From IMG/VR virus record IMGVR_UViG_3300048912_000043, positions 1-41,965 of that record: 41,965 nt of DNA; one strand, given 5' to 3'. The notes beneath the pieces are model-generated. The model was given only the letters and a program-made list of their open reading frames with translations, ran no database searches and was not told the DNA's origin. Position 1 is the first letter of the stretch, and the number at the start of each line of letters is the position of its first letter. The DNA comes from a virus. This document shows, in pieces, positions 22,413-31,521 of the stretch. Made by a program: the position numbers and the translations under genes.

Positions 22413-23827
22413 TACGGGCTAATCCGCGTGAGCCAGATGGCGGCGGCCTTATTCACGGGAGAAGAACCGCCGTAAAGCCATGTCCCAGCGCCATTGTTGT
22501 TCGTCGCGTAGGATTGAAGGGCCAGAGAGCTCGTCACTGACAACGTGAAGGTGTCATCTCCGGCCGCATACCCGCCAATGGCCGTTGCCCCACCGAATGA
22601 AGTGGCGTAGCCGGCCTCTCCATGGAAGATTTCCGCGCCAGCGGTGTTGTTGTAGATGCGACCAACGAACACATCGACGCCCACGCCCGTAATGGAAAAC
22701 TTGGCTCGGTACTTCCCAGCCGGCACGTTCGTGAGGTTTCCACCCGAATAGGTGACCCCCAGAACGTTGTCGACGATGTTGCTCACAAGCCGCGCTTGCC
22801 AGGTCGCGGCGCTGTAGCTCGGCGACGAGGCGGCGTCTTCGTAGGCGTAAAGGTGTGGCCCGGCCCCTGCGCTCTGGCTGACGATGGCAATCCAGTTCGA
22901 GCCATCGCAAAAGACATCTACCCCCTCGCCTGCGATAAGGGTAATCGACGTTTTAGCGCTCCCACCTGCTACCGTGACCGTCTCGGTTCCGGCCGGATCG
23001 ATCGTGACGAGCCCTGTTCCGACGTTGATCAGGCGGCAATAGAACCGATTTCCGAGAGTCGCCGCGGCTGTCAGGTTCAGAGTGATTGTGTTCGATGCAA
23101 GGATGATCGTCCCACGGTCGGACAAAGCGACGGTGTAGGTCGCGGTCTTGGTCTGATATCCCTGCCAGCCATCCCAAGCCCATTGCGAGGTGCCTTCCGG
23201 GTAGCCGTCAACGCCCGTGCTCTTGAGCACCTGGCCAAGGGTGGCCGTGGACGATGCAGGCAATGAGCGGCGCCAGGCCGCCGCCGCACCGTCGCTGAAC
23301 ACACTCAGATAGGTGGTGCCGACGTTCTGCCCCGGTAGCGCTCCAGTAGTCTGGAACGCGATCCCATCGACATAGGCCTTCGTCACCGCCGAACTGTTCA
23401 TCATCGGTGTGCCGATATTGACGACCTCAGACCCACCGAAATCGTTCGACTGGATCTTTCGGCAATCGGCGCCGTCGCAGGCCACGGCGGCAAAATCGCC
23501 CGCCTTGACAGTAGCGGTGTTGCCCCCGCCCGTGGTCAGGATCACGTCAGCCGAGACCGCGCGCACCCAATACCATTTCTCGACGCTAGGGACCGTGATC
23601 GTGCCGGTGGATGCCCCAGTGTACTTGATCAGGCGCATACGGGCCTGGTCAGCGATGTAGTTGGAGCTGGTGAGCGTCGCGGTAGCGGAGATCGTCACCC
23701 AGCCGTCAGACAGGGCGTCAATCAGGTCGATGACGCGGTTCAGCCCATTTGGGCCGCCCCAAGAGTTCAGTTGCTCGCCGGGGCCGATCTTTTCGAGGCG
23801 ATTGCGAGTCGTGGCGCTAGAAACCAT
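22412..23827 (-). CDS. tail fibre or tailspike, probable receptor-binding protein
   Basis: 471 residues. The N-terminal 40 residues (LEKIGPGEQLNSWGGPNGLNR) serve as attachment. A collar of strands with GTITV/ATVKAGDFAAV repeats follows, then a segment (VTKAYVDG) commonly seen in tail fibres, and a C-terminal Gly/Ser-rich beta domain (about 330-471, C1q-like in look). The C-terminal domain is the likely host-binding part. Confidence 0.7.
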   Translation of the reverse strand: MVSSATTRNRLEKIGPGEQLNSWGGPNGLNRVIDLIDALSDGWVTISATATLTSSNYIADQARMRLIKYTGASTGTITVPSVEKWYWVRAVSADVILTTGGGNTATVKAGDFAAVACDGADCRKIQSNDFGGSEVVNIGTPMMNSSAVTKAYVDGIAFQTTGALPGQNVGTTYLSVFSDGAAAAWRRSLPASSTATLGQVLKSTGVDGYPEGTSQWAWDGWQGYQTKTATYTVALSDRGTIILASNTITLNLTAAATLGNRFYCRLINVGTGLVTIDPAGTETVTVAGGSAKTSITLIAGEGVDVFCDGSNWIAIVSQSAGAGPHLYAYEDAASSPSYSAATWQARLVSNIVDNVLGVTYSGGNLTNVPAGKYRAKFSITGVGVDVFVGRIYNNTAGAEIFHGEAGYATSFGGATAIGGYAAGDDTFTLSVTSSLALQSYATNNNGAGTWLYGGSSPVNKAAAIWLTRISP

Positions 23828-24072
23828 TAGACGGTCGCTCCGGTATCGAGCCGAATCCAGTTCGTCCCGTCGCTTATGCAGACAACGGGCGTTCCGCCGA
23901 TGGAGCGGACGAAGACTTGGCGGTTTTCCCAGCGGACAGGGTCGGGTAGTTCCGCGTCGGTCGAGACTGTGCGGGTCTTGACCGATGTGAGGTTGTCAAA
24001 GGTGCGCTGGAGCACTTCGGCGAACCGCTGAGCCCACGCCGGGGCCTCGGTTGCGTTAAGGCCGAGCGCCAT
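23827..24072 (-). CDS. small virion-associated protein
   Basis: 81 residues from ATG 24072 (the open frame goes further but overlaps the adaptor gene). Helical N-terminus, strand-rich C-terminus with FVRSIGGTPVVCISDGTNWIR, a pattern common in small phage proteins ahead of fibres. TAATG overlap with the fibre gene. Confidence 0.55.
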   Translation of the reverse strand: MALGLNATEAPAWAQRFAEVLQRTFDNLTSVKTRTVSTDAELPDPVRWENRQVFVRSIGGTPVVCISDGTNWIRLDTGATV

Positions 24073-24685
24073 TGTCGTAGACGCCGCTTTGCGTTTGCAT
24101 GGCCGCGCCCAAGCCTTGGCGGAGACCATCGGCCTTGATATCAGCCATAGCGTCGTTGAAGGCGCCCGACCACATGGCGACGCGCTCGTCGTCCCTGAGG
24201 TAGGGCGCCGCCTCGGACAAGGGTCCGTAGAGATAGGCGTGCTTGTAGTTCGCCAAGACCCAATTGGTAGGCTCGTCGTCCGAAAGCGGCGTCAGGGCTG
24301 TGCGATAGCGGATGCGGGCCGAAATGGCGTCGCCAGGGATTGGGTAGAACACCAACGATCCACCAGCGATGGTGTAGAAGCGGGGCGTACCGCCCGCATC
24401 CCCTACCGGCAATTCATCGAACTGTTCCGGTGAAAGGTACTCGATGCGCTCATACCCCTGGATGCTCAATCGGATTGATACAAGCCCCCGGAAGTCATCG
24501 GGTAGCGTGTAGGTCTCGCCTGTGATTGAGATGGTCGCGATCGTCTGCATCTGGCGATGCTCGACGCGAGCGTTCATCTTGCTCTCTGACAGAGCAATGA
24601 AATCCGGCACCCTGGCGGTCAGGTCCGACCTGTTCAGCCAGTCGGCGACCGCGCTCTTTAGCTCGCTGTATGTCGAAAGCGCCAT
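24056..24685 (-). CDS. head-tail adaptor protein
   Basis: 209 residues. The opening (TYSELKSAVADWLNR) and later ITGETYTLPDDF and YKHAYLYGPLSEAAPYL match the SU10/P22-gp4-type adaptor proteins I know. They bind under the portal and connect to the tail. Length is normal. TGATG overlap with the upstream gene. Confidence 0.78.
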   Translation of the reverse strand: MALSTYSELKSAVADWLNRSDLTARVPDFIALSESKMNARVEHRQMQTIATISITGETYTLPDDFRGLVSIRLSIQGYERIEYLSPEQFDELPVGDAGGTPRFYTIAGGSLVFYPIPGDAISARIRYRTALTPLSDDEPTNWVLANYKHAYLYGPLSEAAPYLRDDERVAMWSGAFNDAMADIKADGLRQGLGAAMQTQSGVYDNGARP

Positions 24686-25029
24686 CAGCGAATAACCCCG
24701 TTCGAGAAGCCTAGACGCCCCTCAGCGGTGCGTAGATGCGCCCATTCGGGGTCGTTCAGCTTTTTGGCCAGGCGGTCGGAGTGCTCGGGGTCGAACATCC
24801 ACCAGCCCTCCTCGTTCAGCCACTTCAGCGCCACGATGTAGGGGACCGACGCCACCCGCCGAATGTCGCGGCTAGGCGTGTACCCGTCATTGTGGGTCGC
24901 CATGGCCTTGTTACGATCAAGGATCGCGTCGGTGTTCTGGCTGGACGCGAAGCGCGTTCCGTTCTCGTCCTGGATCAGGTGGTGGTCGATGCCGGCCGAG
25001 GAGGTGAACAGGAACGTCTTCTCGCTCAT
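24685..25029 (-). CDS. conserved phage structural-region protein
   Basis: 114 residues. Opens with SEKTFLFTSSAGIDHHLIQD and has a WLNEEGWWMFDPEH segment. It sits between capsid and adaptor genes in many podovirus-like genomes in my memory. Function unknown, perhaps a completion factor. Confidence 0.6.
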   Translation of the reverse strand: MSEKTFLFTSSAGIDHHLIQDENGTRFASSQNTDAILDRNKAMATHNDGYTPSRDIRRVASVPYIVALKWLNEEGWWMFDPEHSDRLAKKLNDPEWAHLRTAEGRLGFSNGVIR

Positions 25030-25031
25030 GG

Positions 25032-25412
25032 TCAGGCCTGGTTCAGCATGGCGACCTGAGCGGTGCGCTCTTTGGCGGCGGCGATGGCTTCAGCTTCCCG
25101 TTGCGCACGTCGCTCAGCCATGGCGGCCTTGGCGCCCTCGAAATTGACGTAGCCGCGCTCGTAGAGGTTCAGCGCGATGTCGAGCGCGACGGTGAGCTTC
25201 TCACCCTCCTCGTAATGGGCCTCGCCCAAGGAGGCGACATGCTCGCCCATCGAGATCTTGCCGTCGCCCATCGGCAAAACGACGCACTCGACCACGGTTG
25301 GGGCGACCGGGTTCTTGATCGCGACGGCAGCCTGGCGGGCGGCGCGTTTCTTCAGGGCGTCAGCTGCTTCGGCGTCAGCGCGGGCTTCGGATTGGCTTTT
25401 GATGCCAGCCAT
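25032..25412 (-). CDS. helical protein near the capsid gene
   Basis: 126 residues. A charged N-terminal helix (AEAADALKKRAARQAAVAIK), a middle beta segment, and a C-terminal Ala/Glu/Arg helix. No family recognised. Placed 50 bp behind the major capsid gene. Confidence 0.55.
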   Translation of the reverse strand: MAGIKSQSEARADAEAADALKKRAARQAAVAIKNPVAPTVVECVVLPMGDGKISMGEHVASLGEAHYEEGEKLTVALDIALNLYERGYVNFEGAKAAMAERRAQREAEAIAAAKERTAQVAMLNQA

Positions 25413-25463
25413 GTTGTCCTCATGAAAACGGGGCCGCAGCGATCGCCACGGCCCCTAGGGAAG

Positions 25464-26420
25464 TCAGGTCAGGTCGGCGATGACGCCGTGAGCCTTTTCG
25501 TTGCGGACAACGAGGCCCTTTTCCATCGTCAGCAGGAACTTCTTGTTGTCGCCCGACGACGCCAGTTCCTTCGACTTCAGGCCGTCCAGCGTGGCGATCG
25601 CGGCCATCTTCGGGTCGACCAGCACCGCAGCGCGGCTCAGGCCGTACGGGTGCGGAACGGCAGTCAGGGTGCCGAAGTCGCCGACGTAGACGTCCGCCGA
25701 GCCGTAGATCGTGGCCTGCGAGGTGCCGCTGACGGTGCCTCGGATATCGGCAATGCCGGTGAAGGCCGAGAACTGCTGCTTGTGCGTGCCGCCCATGTAA
25801 ATCTGGGTGGGCTTGCCGCCGTTGGAGAAGATCGTCGCCCAGACGGTTTTCAGCAGGGCCTCGGTATAGGTGCGCTGGGTGCCGTCCGTGGCGGCGGCCA
25901 CGATGCCGGCCGAGAAACCGCCATCCGAGCCACCGGCACCGCGCGAGTCGTTCGAGGTGATGAACGCCTGAATGCCGGCGGTCTTGCGGGTCGTGGCGCC
26001 GGATTCTGCAACCGAAGCGTAGTTGCCGATGACGCGCATTTCGAGGTCGCGCTTCATCTCGATGGTCTTGAGCACCTTCTGGCGCTCGTATTCCGACGAA
26101 CGGCCGGCCTTCTTGACGACTTCCTGGGTGCGCGAGACGCCGCCGGTCTTGGCGAGGATCTGCATGTAGTTGCCCAGGCGGGTCGTCAGGTTCGGGGCGC
26201 CCAGGGTGTAGTCGTCACCTTCGAGCTGCGCGTTCGTCGCCGAGGGCGCGGCCAGGGTTTCGGTCTGCCACTCGTGATAGATGTTCGTGGCGTCAGTGGT
26301 GTCGATGTTCGACACCAACGGGGTTTCCTCCGGAGCGACGCGATAGATCGAGTCTTCCAGGTCCTCGCGAACGCCAACGTTGGGCGTAGCCGAGGTTACA
26401 GTGTTGTTAGGAGCGGTCAT
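25464..26420 (-). CDS. major capsid protein, SU10/DUF5309 type
   Basis: 318 residues. The N-terminal arm (VGVREDLEDSIYRVAPEETP) and the LTTRLGNYMQILAKT and RSSEYERQKVLKTIEMKRDLE stretches match the SU10 major capsid family (DUF5309, HK97 fold). A Gly-rich region (about 140-165) follows, and the C-terminus ends KGLVVRNEKAHG. It forms the icosahedral shell. Located between scaffold and adaptor genes as expected. Confidence 0.85.
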   Translation of the reverse strand: MTAPNNTVTSATPNVGVREDLEDSIYRVAPEETPLVSNIDTTDATNIYHEWQTETLAAPSATNAQLEGDDYTLGAPNLTTRLGNYMQILAKTGGVSRTQEVVKKAGRSSEYERQKVLKTIEMKRDLEMRVIGNYASVAESGATTRKTAGIQAFITSNDSRGAGGSDGGFSAGIVAAATDGTQRTYTEALLKTVWATIFSNGGKPTQIYMGGTHKQQFSAFTGIADIRGTVSGTSQATIYGSADVYVGDFGTLTAVPHPYGLSRAAVLVDPKMAAIATLDGLKSKELASSGDNKKFLLTMEKGLVVRNEKAHGVIADLT

Positions 26421-26422
26421 GT

Positions 26423-27436
26423 CTAATGTCCTCTGGACACAAGCAGAGCAACAGCGTCGTCAATCGATCGCGTTTGCGCGAAGCGGTTCTTGGCGACGCT
26501 GGCCTGACGATTTGCGGGGGGAGCCTGGCCAGAGCCCACAGAGGGCACGGTGCGGACAGGCGGTGCTTTGGGTTTCGCCGGGGCGACAGTGGCCTTGGCC
26601 TTCGTCTGCGCCTGGTCGTAGAGCCATGCCTTGTGAGCGATGACCGCCTCTTTGGCGCTGATCGTCGCGAGATGGTCGGCCGGAATGCCTTGCTCGACGA
26701 GGTATTTCCCCACCGTGGTCAGCATTTCGGGGTTCTTGGCCAGTTCCGGCGCAATCCGGGTCAACTCATCGGCTTGTTCACGCATGAACGCCGTGTGGGC
26801 GACCTTTTCGGCCTCGCGCTGGGCGACCTGAAGTTTCTCGACCTGAGCTTTCTGCTCATCGAACGCAAGACGGGCGGAGTTGAACGCCGCCAAGTCACGC
26901 GTTGCGGCCTCTGGATCAGTCTCCGACTGGATACGCTGTGACCAGGCTTGCCAGTCGACGTCATCCCAGCGGGATTTGAAGGTTTCGACCGCCTGAGGCA
27001 CAAACTCACCGAGCTGTTCGGCCAGGGCGCGGACGCCTTGAACCTCACTGTCGGCCTGCTTGCGGTATTCAGCGGCCTCCTGCTTGGCTTTGGCGACGAT
27101 CGTCTCGCGCTTGTCCTCTTGCTCCCGCACGATGGCTTGGAGTTCGGGGGTCAGGGCGGCGAACTTCGCCTTGGCTTCAGCATCCCACCATTGCGGCGCA
27201 TCCACGGGTTCGGCCTCGGCCTCCCCTTCGGGCTCCACTTCCCCGCTGTCGCCGGCCTCTTCAGGCTCGCCAGCGTCGTCGCCCGTGGTGGCGGGCTCAG
27301 CTTCAGGCTCCTCGGGTTCCGCAGCCTCTACGGGCGCGTCCTCCACTTCAGGAGCGTTGTCTTGCGTCAGAAGACCAATGGCTTGGTCAATGGACAGCGG
27401 CCCATCGCCTTGCGGCGTCGGCTGATCAGTCATCAA
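26423..27436 (-). CDS. scaffolding-like protein
   Basis: 337 residues. A very acidic Pro/Glu/Ala-rich N-terminal third, a long helical middle (EQEDKRETIVAKAKQEAAEY), and a Pro/Lys-rich then basic C-terminus. Composition and position directly before the capsid gene fit a scaffolding protein that guides capsid assembly and is then removed. Confidence 0.75.
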   Translation of the reverse strand: MMTDQPTPQGDGPLSIDQAIGLLTQDNAPEVEDAPVEAAEPEEPEAEPATTGDDAGEPEEAGDSGEVEPEGEAEAEPVDAPQWWDAEAKAKFAALTPELQAIVREQEDKRETIVAKAKQEAAEYRKQADSEVQGVRALAEQLGEFVPQAVETFKSRWDDVDWQAWSQRIQSETDPEAATRDLAAFNSARLAFDEQKAQVEKLQVAQREAEKVAHTAFMREQADELTRIAPELAKNPEMLTTVGKYLVEQGIPADHLATISAKEAVIAHKAWLYDQAQTKAKATVAPAKPKAPPVRTVPSVGSGQAPPANRQASVAKNRFAQTRSIDDAVALLVSRGH

Positions 27437-27452
27437 TCACCTTTGAGGGTGG

Positions 27453-27719
27453 TTAGCGGCGCTCAGGCGCCAGGAGAGCGGCCATTTCCGCGCTGTGGGC
27501 CTCGACGCGGCCGTTGCTCACGGACACTTCAAGAGCCTTGCGGACCATGTTGATCGCATTGAAGGCCGCGAAATACTTCTCGCGCGTAGGCGTGTCGTCG
27601 ACGCCCGTCGCCGCCCACTTCTCGATAAGCAGCGCCTTCATCGCTTCAAACGCCTCAGACGTCTCGGCAAGCTCCATGGCTGCCCGATTGCCCTTGGCGA
27701 TCGTCTGTTCCGGGCTCAT
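27453..27719 (-). CDS. small helical structural-region protein
   Basis: 88 residues, all helical (AMELAETSEAFEAMKALLIEK). ATGA overlap with the portal stop. Proteins of this size between portal and scaffold occur in similar phages; role unknown. Confidence 0.6.
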   Translation of the reverse strand: MSPEQTIAKGNRAAMELAETSEAFEAMKALLIEKWAATGVDDTPTREKYFAAFNAINMVRKALEVSVSNGRVEAHSAEMAALLAPERR

Positions 27720-29821
27720 CCAGGGTCTCCGCCAGGCCGCACATCAGACGTCACGTTGGCGCTCGTCTCATAGTCGGCGCGCTCAGCATCTCGGCGGGTG
27801 CGCTCGGCCTCCAAAGCCAACTTGGCGGTCAGCTCCTCGCGCTTGAGCTGGAGTTCGGCGATCAGAAGTTCTCGCTTGAGCGCGATTTCCTGCTCAGCCG
27901 TTTCGCGCTGGATCTGGAGTTTGCCTTGAAGCTCCATCATCTTCAGTTCGTATTCGCTGGCGGCCTTCTGCTGGTCTTGCTGGAGCTTGACCTGGTCGCT
28001 CTGGGCGCTCATTTGCAGCTTGGTTTGCTCCATCTGCATTTTGCCCTGAACCTCGACCATCTTCGGGTCTGGCTGGGGCTGCTGCGGTGGAGCCGTGTCG
28101 GGATCTGTGAAGTAGGCCTCGGGGTTCTTCACCCCGGCCTTTTCTGTCGACCGCACCGCCGCGTTATAGATGTTTTTTGGCGTAACCAACGTGCCCATGA
28201 GACCGCCTTCCACGGCCTGAGCCTGCATGGCGATCACCCGGTCCATGACCATCATGTCGTGCTCACGACCGGACGCGCCAAGACCAATCTCAATGGTCAT
28301 GTCGTTGCGCACACCCCAGGACGACGGATCGACCTGCACCCACTTGTTGCGGAGGCGAATGGTCCTGGCCTGAGTAGAGTGCTCTCTAAGCAGCGCATGC
28401 ACGCCCAAAAACAGGTCTTTCACGCCCGTCTCGGCGAAGGTGCGCGCGATCATGCGGATGCGCTTTTGCGCCATCATCATGAGCTGCTGCGCGCCCTTGG
28501 CCGTGTCATGCAGCGTATCGGGGTTGAGGCCCTGAGCGTTTCGGACAATGCCCGTGCGCTGCTCGGCGACCGTCGAGAAGAACTCCAGGTGTTGCAGCGT
28601 GTCGAAGTTCAGGCCACCACCATTCAGCGGAATGATCGCATCCGGCCCCTTGGCGCGGATCGGCACGCCAGGCTCGTTGCGCAGGTAGTCAGACACCGTC
28701 GTCGCATCGGCGGACTGCATGTTGATAACCGAACGCTGATTGAGGGCGAAGTACCCCGCATCCAGTGTCATGCGCATCAGGGCGGTCTTGATGCGCTGGA
28801 TCTCAATCAGCTTATCGGCGATCGACTCGCCATAGAACCGGTGCGGGACGAGGAACGGCGTAATAGACGAGAGTTGGATCGCGTTGACCTCCTGCTTGCG
28901 CAGGATGACCGTGCTGTTCCCCTCCCCGCCCGTCAGGACCAGCCAAAGCTTCTCACCGTCGCTGCTCTTGATGCGAATGTAGTGCTCGATGACCTCGATC
29001 TGGCGCATCGAACGCTTGGCGTCGCCCTGTAGAGCGGTTTCCTCCTCGTCGACTGTGTCGCGGGCCTCGGCGACTTCATCCGAATACCCTGACCACGCCG
29101 GCAGCTCATCCAGCTTATCGGCGTCGATTCCACTAGCGATCAGGTCTTGAACGCGGGGGCGCGATCGGGTGGCGACGTAAGTGGCCTCAGGGAGCCAAAC
29201 CGTGTCACGTGCGACCGAAATGTCTTCCGGCGCCACAGCCTCAACCTTGACGCATCCGTCGTAGTTGCGGCGGAGGGTGAAATCGTACAGGTTCGGATCA
29301 TCGTCGTTGTGGCTTGCCTCAACGATCTCACCAGATTGGCTTGCGGCCTCCAGCTCCATCGCCGTCTTGCCTTCGAACCGCTCCTCTTCCTCTGAGCCGT
29401 CCTCCCAGCGCCACTTGAACACGCCCGTCTTGGACTGAAGTGCGTCTTTGAACACGGACGTGAAGGTCAACCAGCCTGGGTTCTCGTTGAACACCACGTG
29501 GTTGACGACGTCGGTTTCCTGCTGAGCGCCCTCCTCGTCCTCGGCGCCCACTGGCTGGAACGCAGCGACGTCCTCACCGCCAGTGAAGATCTCCACCAGA
29601 TCGGGTAGAATGGTCTCGATGGCGTCGGCCACGTCCAGCGACACTGCCTTGGACCGGTTAGGCAGGGACGGAATGTCCCTCATCTCGCCGCGATAGTACT
29701 CCAGAGCGCGAACGCGGGCGTCGGTCAGGACTTGGTCGTTCTCGAAGCCGATCGATCGCTGGCGCTCAGCATTGAGCATGGCCAGCATTTCATCGTCGTC
29801 GATGTCCGAGCCTGTCGCCAT
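27716..29821 (-). CDS. portal protein, SU10/P22-like
   Basis: 701 residues. The N-terminal 470 residues have portal-like features: ALEYYRGEM, VADAIETILPDLVEIFTGGE, RFYGESIADKLIEIQRIKTA, a long helix, and GIVRNAQGLNPDTLHDTAKG. The C-terminal about 110 residues are Gln/Glu/Lys-rich and form a long coiled coil (KLQQDQQKAASEYELKMMEL). Portals form the dodecameric DNA gate at one capsid vertex. Follows the terminase genes with 3 bp between. Confidence 0.88.
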   Translation of the reverse strand: MATGSDIDDDEMLAMLNAERQRSIGFENDQVLTDARVRALEYYRGEMRDIPSLPNRSKAVSLDVADAIETILPDLVEIFTGGEDVAAFQPVGAEDEEGAQQETDVVNHVVFNENPGWLTFTSVFKDALQSKTGVFKWRWEDGSEEEERFEGKTAMELEAASQSGEIVEASHNDDDPNLYDFTLRRNYDGCVKVEAVAPEDISVARDTVWLPEATYVATRSRPRVQDLIASGIDADKLDELPAWSGYSDEVAEARDTVDEEETALQGDAKRSMRQIEVIEHYIRIKSSDGEKLWLVLTGGEGNSTVILRKQEVNAIQLSSITPFLVPHRFYGESIADKLIEIQRIKTALMRMTLDAGYFALNQRSVINMQSADATTVSDYLRNEPGVPIRAKGPDAIIPLNGGGLNFDTLQHLEFFSTVAEQRTGIVRNAQGLNPDTLHDTAKGAQQLMMMAQKRIRMIARTFAETGVKDLFLGVHALLREHSTQARTIRLRNKWVQVDPSSWGVRNDMTIEIGLGASGREHDMMVMDRVIAMQAQAVEGGLMGTLVTPKNIYNAAVRSTEKAGVKNPEAYFTDPDTAPPQQPQPDPKMVEVQGKMQMEQTKLQMSAQSDQVKLQQDQQKAASEYELKMMELQGKLQIQRETAEQEIALKRELLIAELQLKREELTAKLALEAERTRRDAERADYETSANVTSDVRPGGDPG

Positions 29822-29824
29822 GGG

Positions 29825-30556
29825 TTAAACCGCTCCGAAGCTCGGGATCTCTAGTCGCATCGGCCTGGGGCGCGTGGTCGCGTGTCGCAGCATCATCAGG
29901 GCGTATCGCGAGGCGCTTATCCGGTCGTCTCGCTCCTTGACGATCAGACCATCCAGCCGGTGATAGAGACGAAATTCCTGTAGCCAGCCGCCGCAGGTGG
30001 AGAACACCTTCCAGCGACCCGTTTTCATTCTGTCGAGCATGTTCATCACGCCCGCCTCTACGCCGTTCGACCCGTCCAGGAACGTCGCCTTCTCGGCGCA
30101 CATGTTGAGGCCCTGTTGACGGTACTGATCGGCCAACGCCAGTCCCGAGCCCTTGTCGTGCTGCAACCCGTCATGTGGCCAAGCCACCGGTAGCCAGTCG
30201 CCCCAAGCCTTCACCGCGGCAGCGTGAACGACAGGCGTCTGCTCCCTCACTGCGTAATCGGCCGTGAGGTAGACAACGTCGTTGTCGCGATCCCAGGCTA
30301 GGCGACACGCCCCGAACGGGTGGTCCCAACCGAAGTCGATCCCGACGATCTGGGGCCAGCTCTCAGGGATCGCGATCGGATCGCAGGTGATCTGCTCCTC
30401 AGCGATCGGAAACACCCGACCCGAGCCCATCGAAGGGATGCCCTTGACCCGCGCCTCACGCTCATGCTCGGGGTAGCTCGCGATGATCTCCGCGCGCTGC
30501 TCTGGCGTGTAGTGCTCCGCGTCGTCGATCGTCATCGACGTGACGTGGCGGCTCAC
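29825..30556 (-). CDS. terL: large terminase, nuclease part (separate ORF)
   Basis: 243 residues from GTG 30556. It begins in the conserved MTIDDAEHYTPEQR region and continues with GSGRVFP. The RNase-H-like nuclease acids are visible: Asp74 (VGIDFGWDHP), Asp129 (AWPHDG) and Asp210/211 (KERDD). It is the normal C-terminal half of a large terminase but lies in a different frame from the ATPase half, with a 4-nt GTGA overlap. It would cut concatemeric DNA during packaging. See the finding on the split. Confidence 0.85.
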   Translation of the reverse strand: MSRHVTSMTIDDAEHYTPEQRAEIIASYPEHEREARVKGIPSMGSGRVFPIAEEQITCDPIAIPESWPQIVGIDFGWDHPFGACRLAWDRDNDVVYLTADYAVREQTPVVHAAAVKAWGDWLPVAWPHDGLQHDKGSGLALADQYRQQGLNMCAEKATFLDGSNGVEAGVMNMLDRMKTGRWKVFSTCGGWLQEFRLYHRLDGLIVKERDDRISASRYALMMLRHATTRPRPMRLEIPSFGAV

Positions 30557-31248
30557 ACCGACTCTCCGAGGAACATGCTCACCACGTCCGACATGCCCAG
30601 CAGCGGCGTGAAAGTGATCATGGTCAGACCGCCCGTAGCGTTCGTTCGCGTCAGCCCTTCCATGTAGATGTCCAAGGGCGGCTCCTCATCGAACCACACC
30701 CCGTCGAGCGTCTCGCCCTGCCACTTCTGTCGGCCCTGGTCGTAGCTCTTGAAGCCGAGGGTCGATGTCCCGCCTGACACGTGGCGGACGGTGACGTTGT
30801 CGAGCGCGTCCGCAATCCCCTGGCGCCGCCCCCAATCGCTCAGGTCGTCGCCGGGTATCATCCCCGTGCCCCAGGCGCTTTCGTCCTTCGGCTCGCCAAC
30901 GAGATAGCGCTGAACGCCATCGCGAGTGACCTCGCCGGTCTTGGATCCAGCCCACCAGCGCGTGGGGCGATCCCACCTGCGCCCTTCCCACCAGGCCGGA
31001 TACTTCCCTGTCAGGTGAAAGGCCACCTCGGCCGCGCCGCAGTAGGTCTTGCCAAGCTGGTTGCCCGCCATGAGCAGGCGTTCACGGTGCTCCGTGCCAG
31101 CCGCGTGAAAGGCCCGCTGCTTGGCATACGGCCGATACTCAGTGAGCCGTCGCCGATCCTTGCGGCGCTTGGCCTCCTCCAGAAGCGTCGCCAATTCCGA
31201 TTTCAAGAGCGAGCGCGAGTTGTCGAATTCGAGCGTCAAGCTGTTCAT
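30553..31248 (-). CDS. terL: large terminase, ATPase part (separate ORF)
   Basis: 231 residues. Walker A is AGNQLGKT (61-68, Lys67), Walker B is GVWFDEEP (Asp187, Glu188), and a coupling motif TFTP follows (about 212-215). The stop comes right after GMSDVVSMFLGES, where intact terminases continue into the nuclease domain. The two ORFs together are 474 residues, a normal full length. It powers DNA packaging. Its first 110 bp overlap the small-subunit-like gene. Confidence 0.85.
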   Translation of the reverse strand: MNSLTLEFDNSRSLLKSELATLLEEAKRRKDRRRLTEYRPYAKQRAFHAAGTEHRERLLMAGNQLGKTYCGAAEVAFHLTGKYPAWWEGRRWDRPTRWWAGSKTGEVTRDGVQRYLVGEPKDESAWGTGMIPGDDLSDWGRRQGIADALDNVTVRHVSGGTSTLGFKSYDQGRQKWQGETLDGVWFDEEPPLDIYMEGLTRTNATGGLTMITFTPLLGMSDVVSMFLGESV

Positions 31249-31507
31249 CGGTCAGGTCGCCCGTGGTCTCGATCTTCAGTTCCTTGGGGAGCAGCGAGGC
31301 GACGACCTTCATGTAGTCTTGCGGCCGCTCCTCGCGGACCCTGGCGATCGTGGCGGGGCCGTGCTTGTCGAAGTCATCGTGAAGCGCTTGGACGAACGCC
31401 TCACCTAACTTGGAGCGAGCACCCTTGGGGCGGCCTGTCGGGTTTCCGCTTTGCCCAGGCTTGAAGAGGTGGGCCGGCCGCTGTTGATCGTCTGTTTCAT
31501 CAGTCAA
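31139..31507 (-). CDS. DUF5681-domain protein, putative small terminase
   Basis: 122 residues. The N-terminal FKPGQSGNPTGRPKGARSK (about 15-33) is the DUF5681 signature. Helices follow (FVQALHDDFDKHG, then QDYMKVVASLLPKELKIE). Proteins with this domain often sit just before large terminases and are proposed to act as the small subunit. Last 110 bp overlap terL in another frame. Confidence 0.75.
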   Translation of the reverse strand: MTDETDDQQRPAHLFKPGQSGNPTGRPKGARSKLGEAFVQALHDDFDKHGPATIARVREERPQDYMKVVASLLPKELKIETTGDLTDEQLDARIRQLALALEIGIGDASGGGQAPQGSATAH

Positions 31508-31521
31508 CCGGCGCTCTCCAT

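Noticed and set aside
25101-26426. 441-residue plus-strand ORF opposite the capsid genes
   Set aside because: Antisense shadow of the major capsid and neighbouring genes, which have family support; composition is Gly/Arg/Val-rich without motifs.
27926-29032. 368-residue plus-strand ORF opposite the portal gene
   Set aside because: His/Leu/Arg-rich antisense shadow of a long, well-supported portal gene.
30540-30570. Classical -1 programmed frameshift signal in terL
   Set aside because: No X-XXY-YYZ slippery heptamer near the overlap; frameshifting remains possible but is not shown by the sequence.
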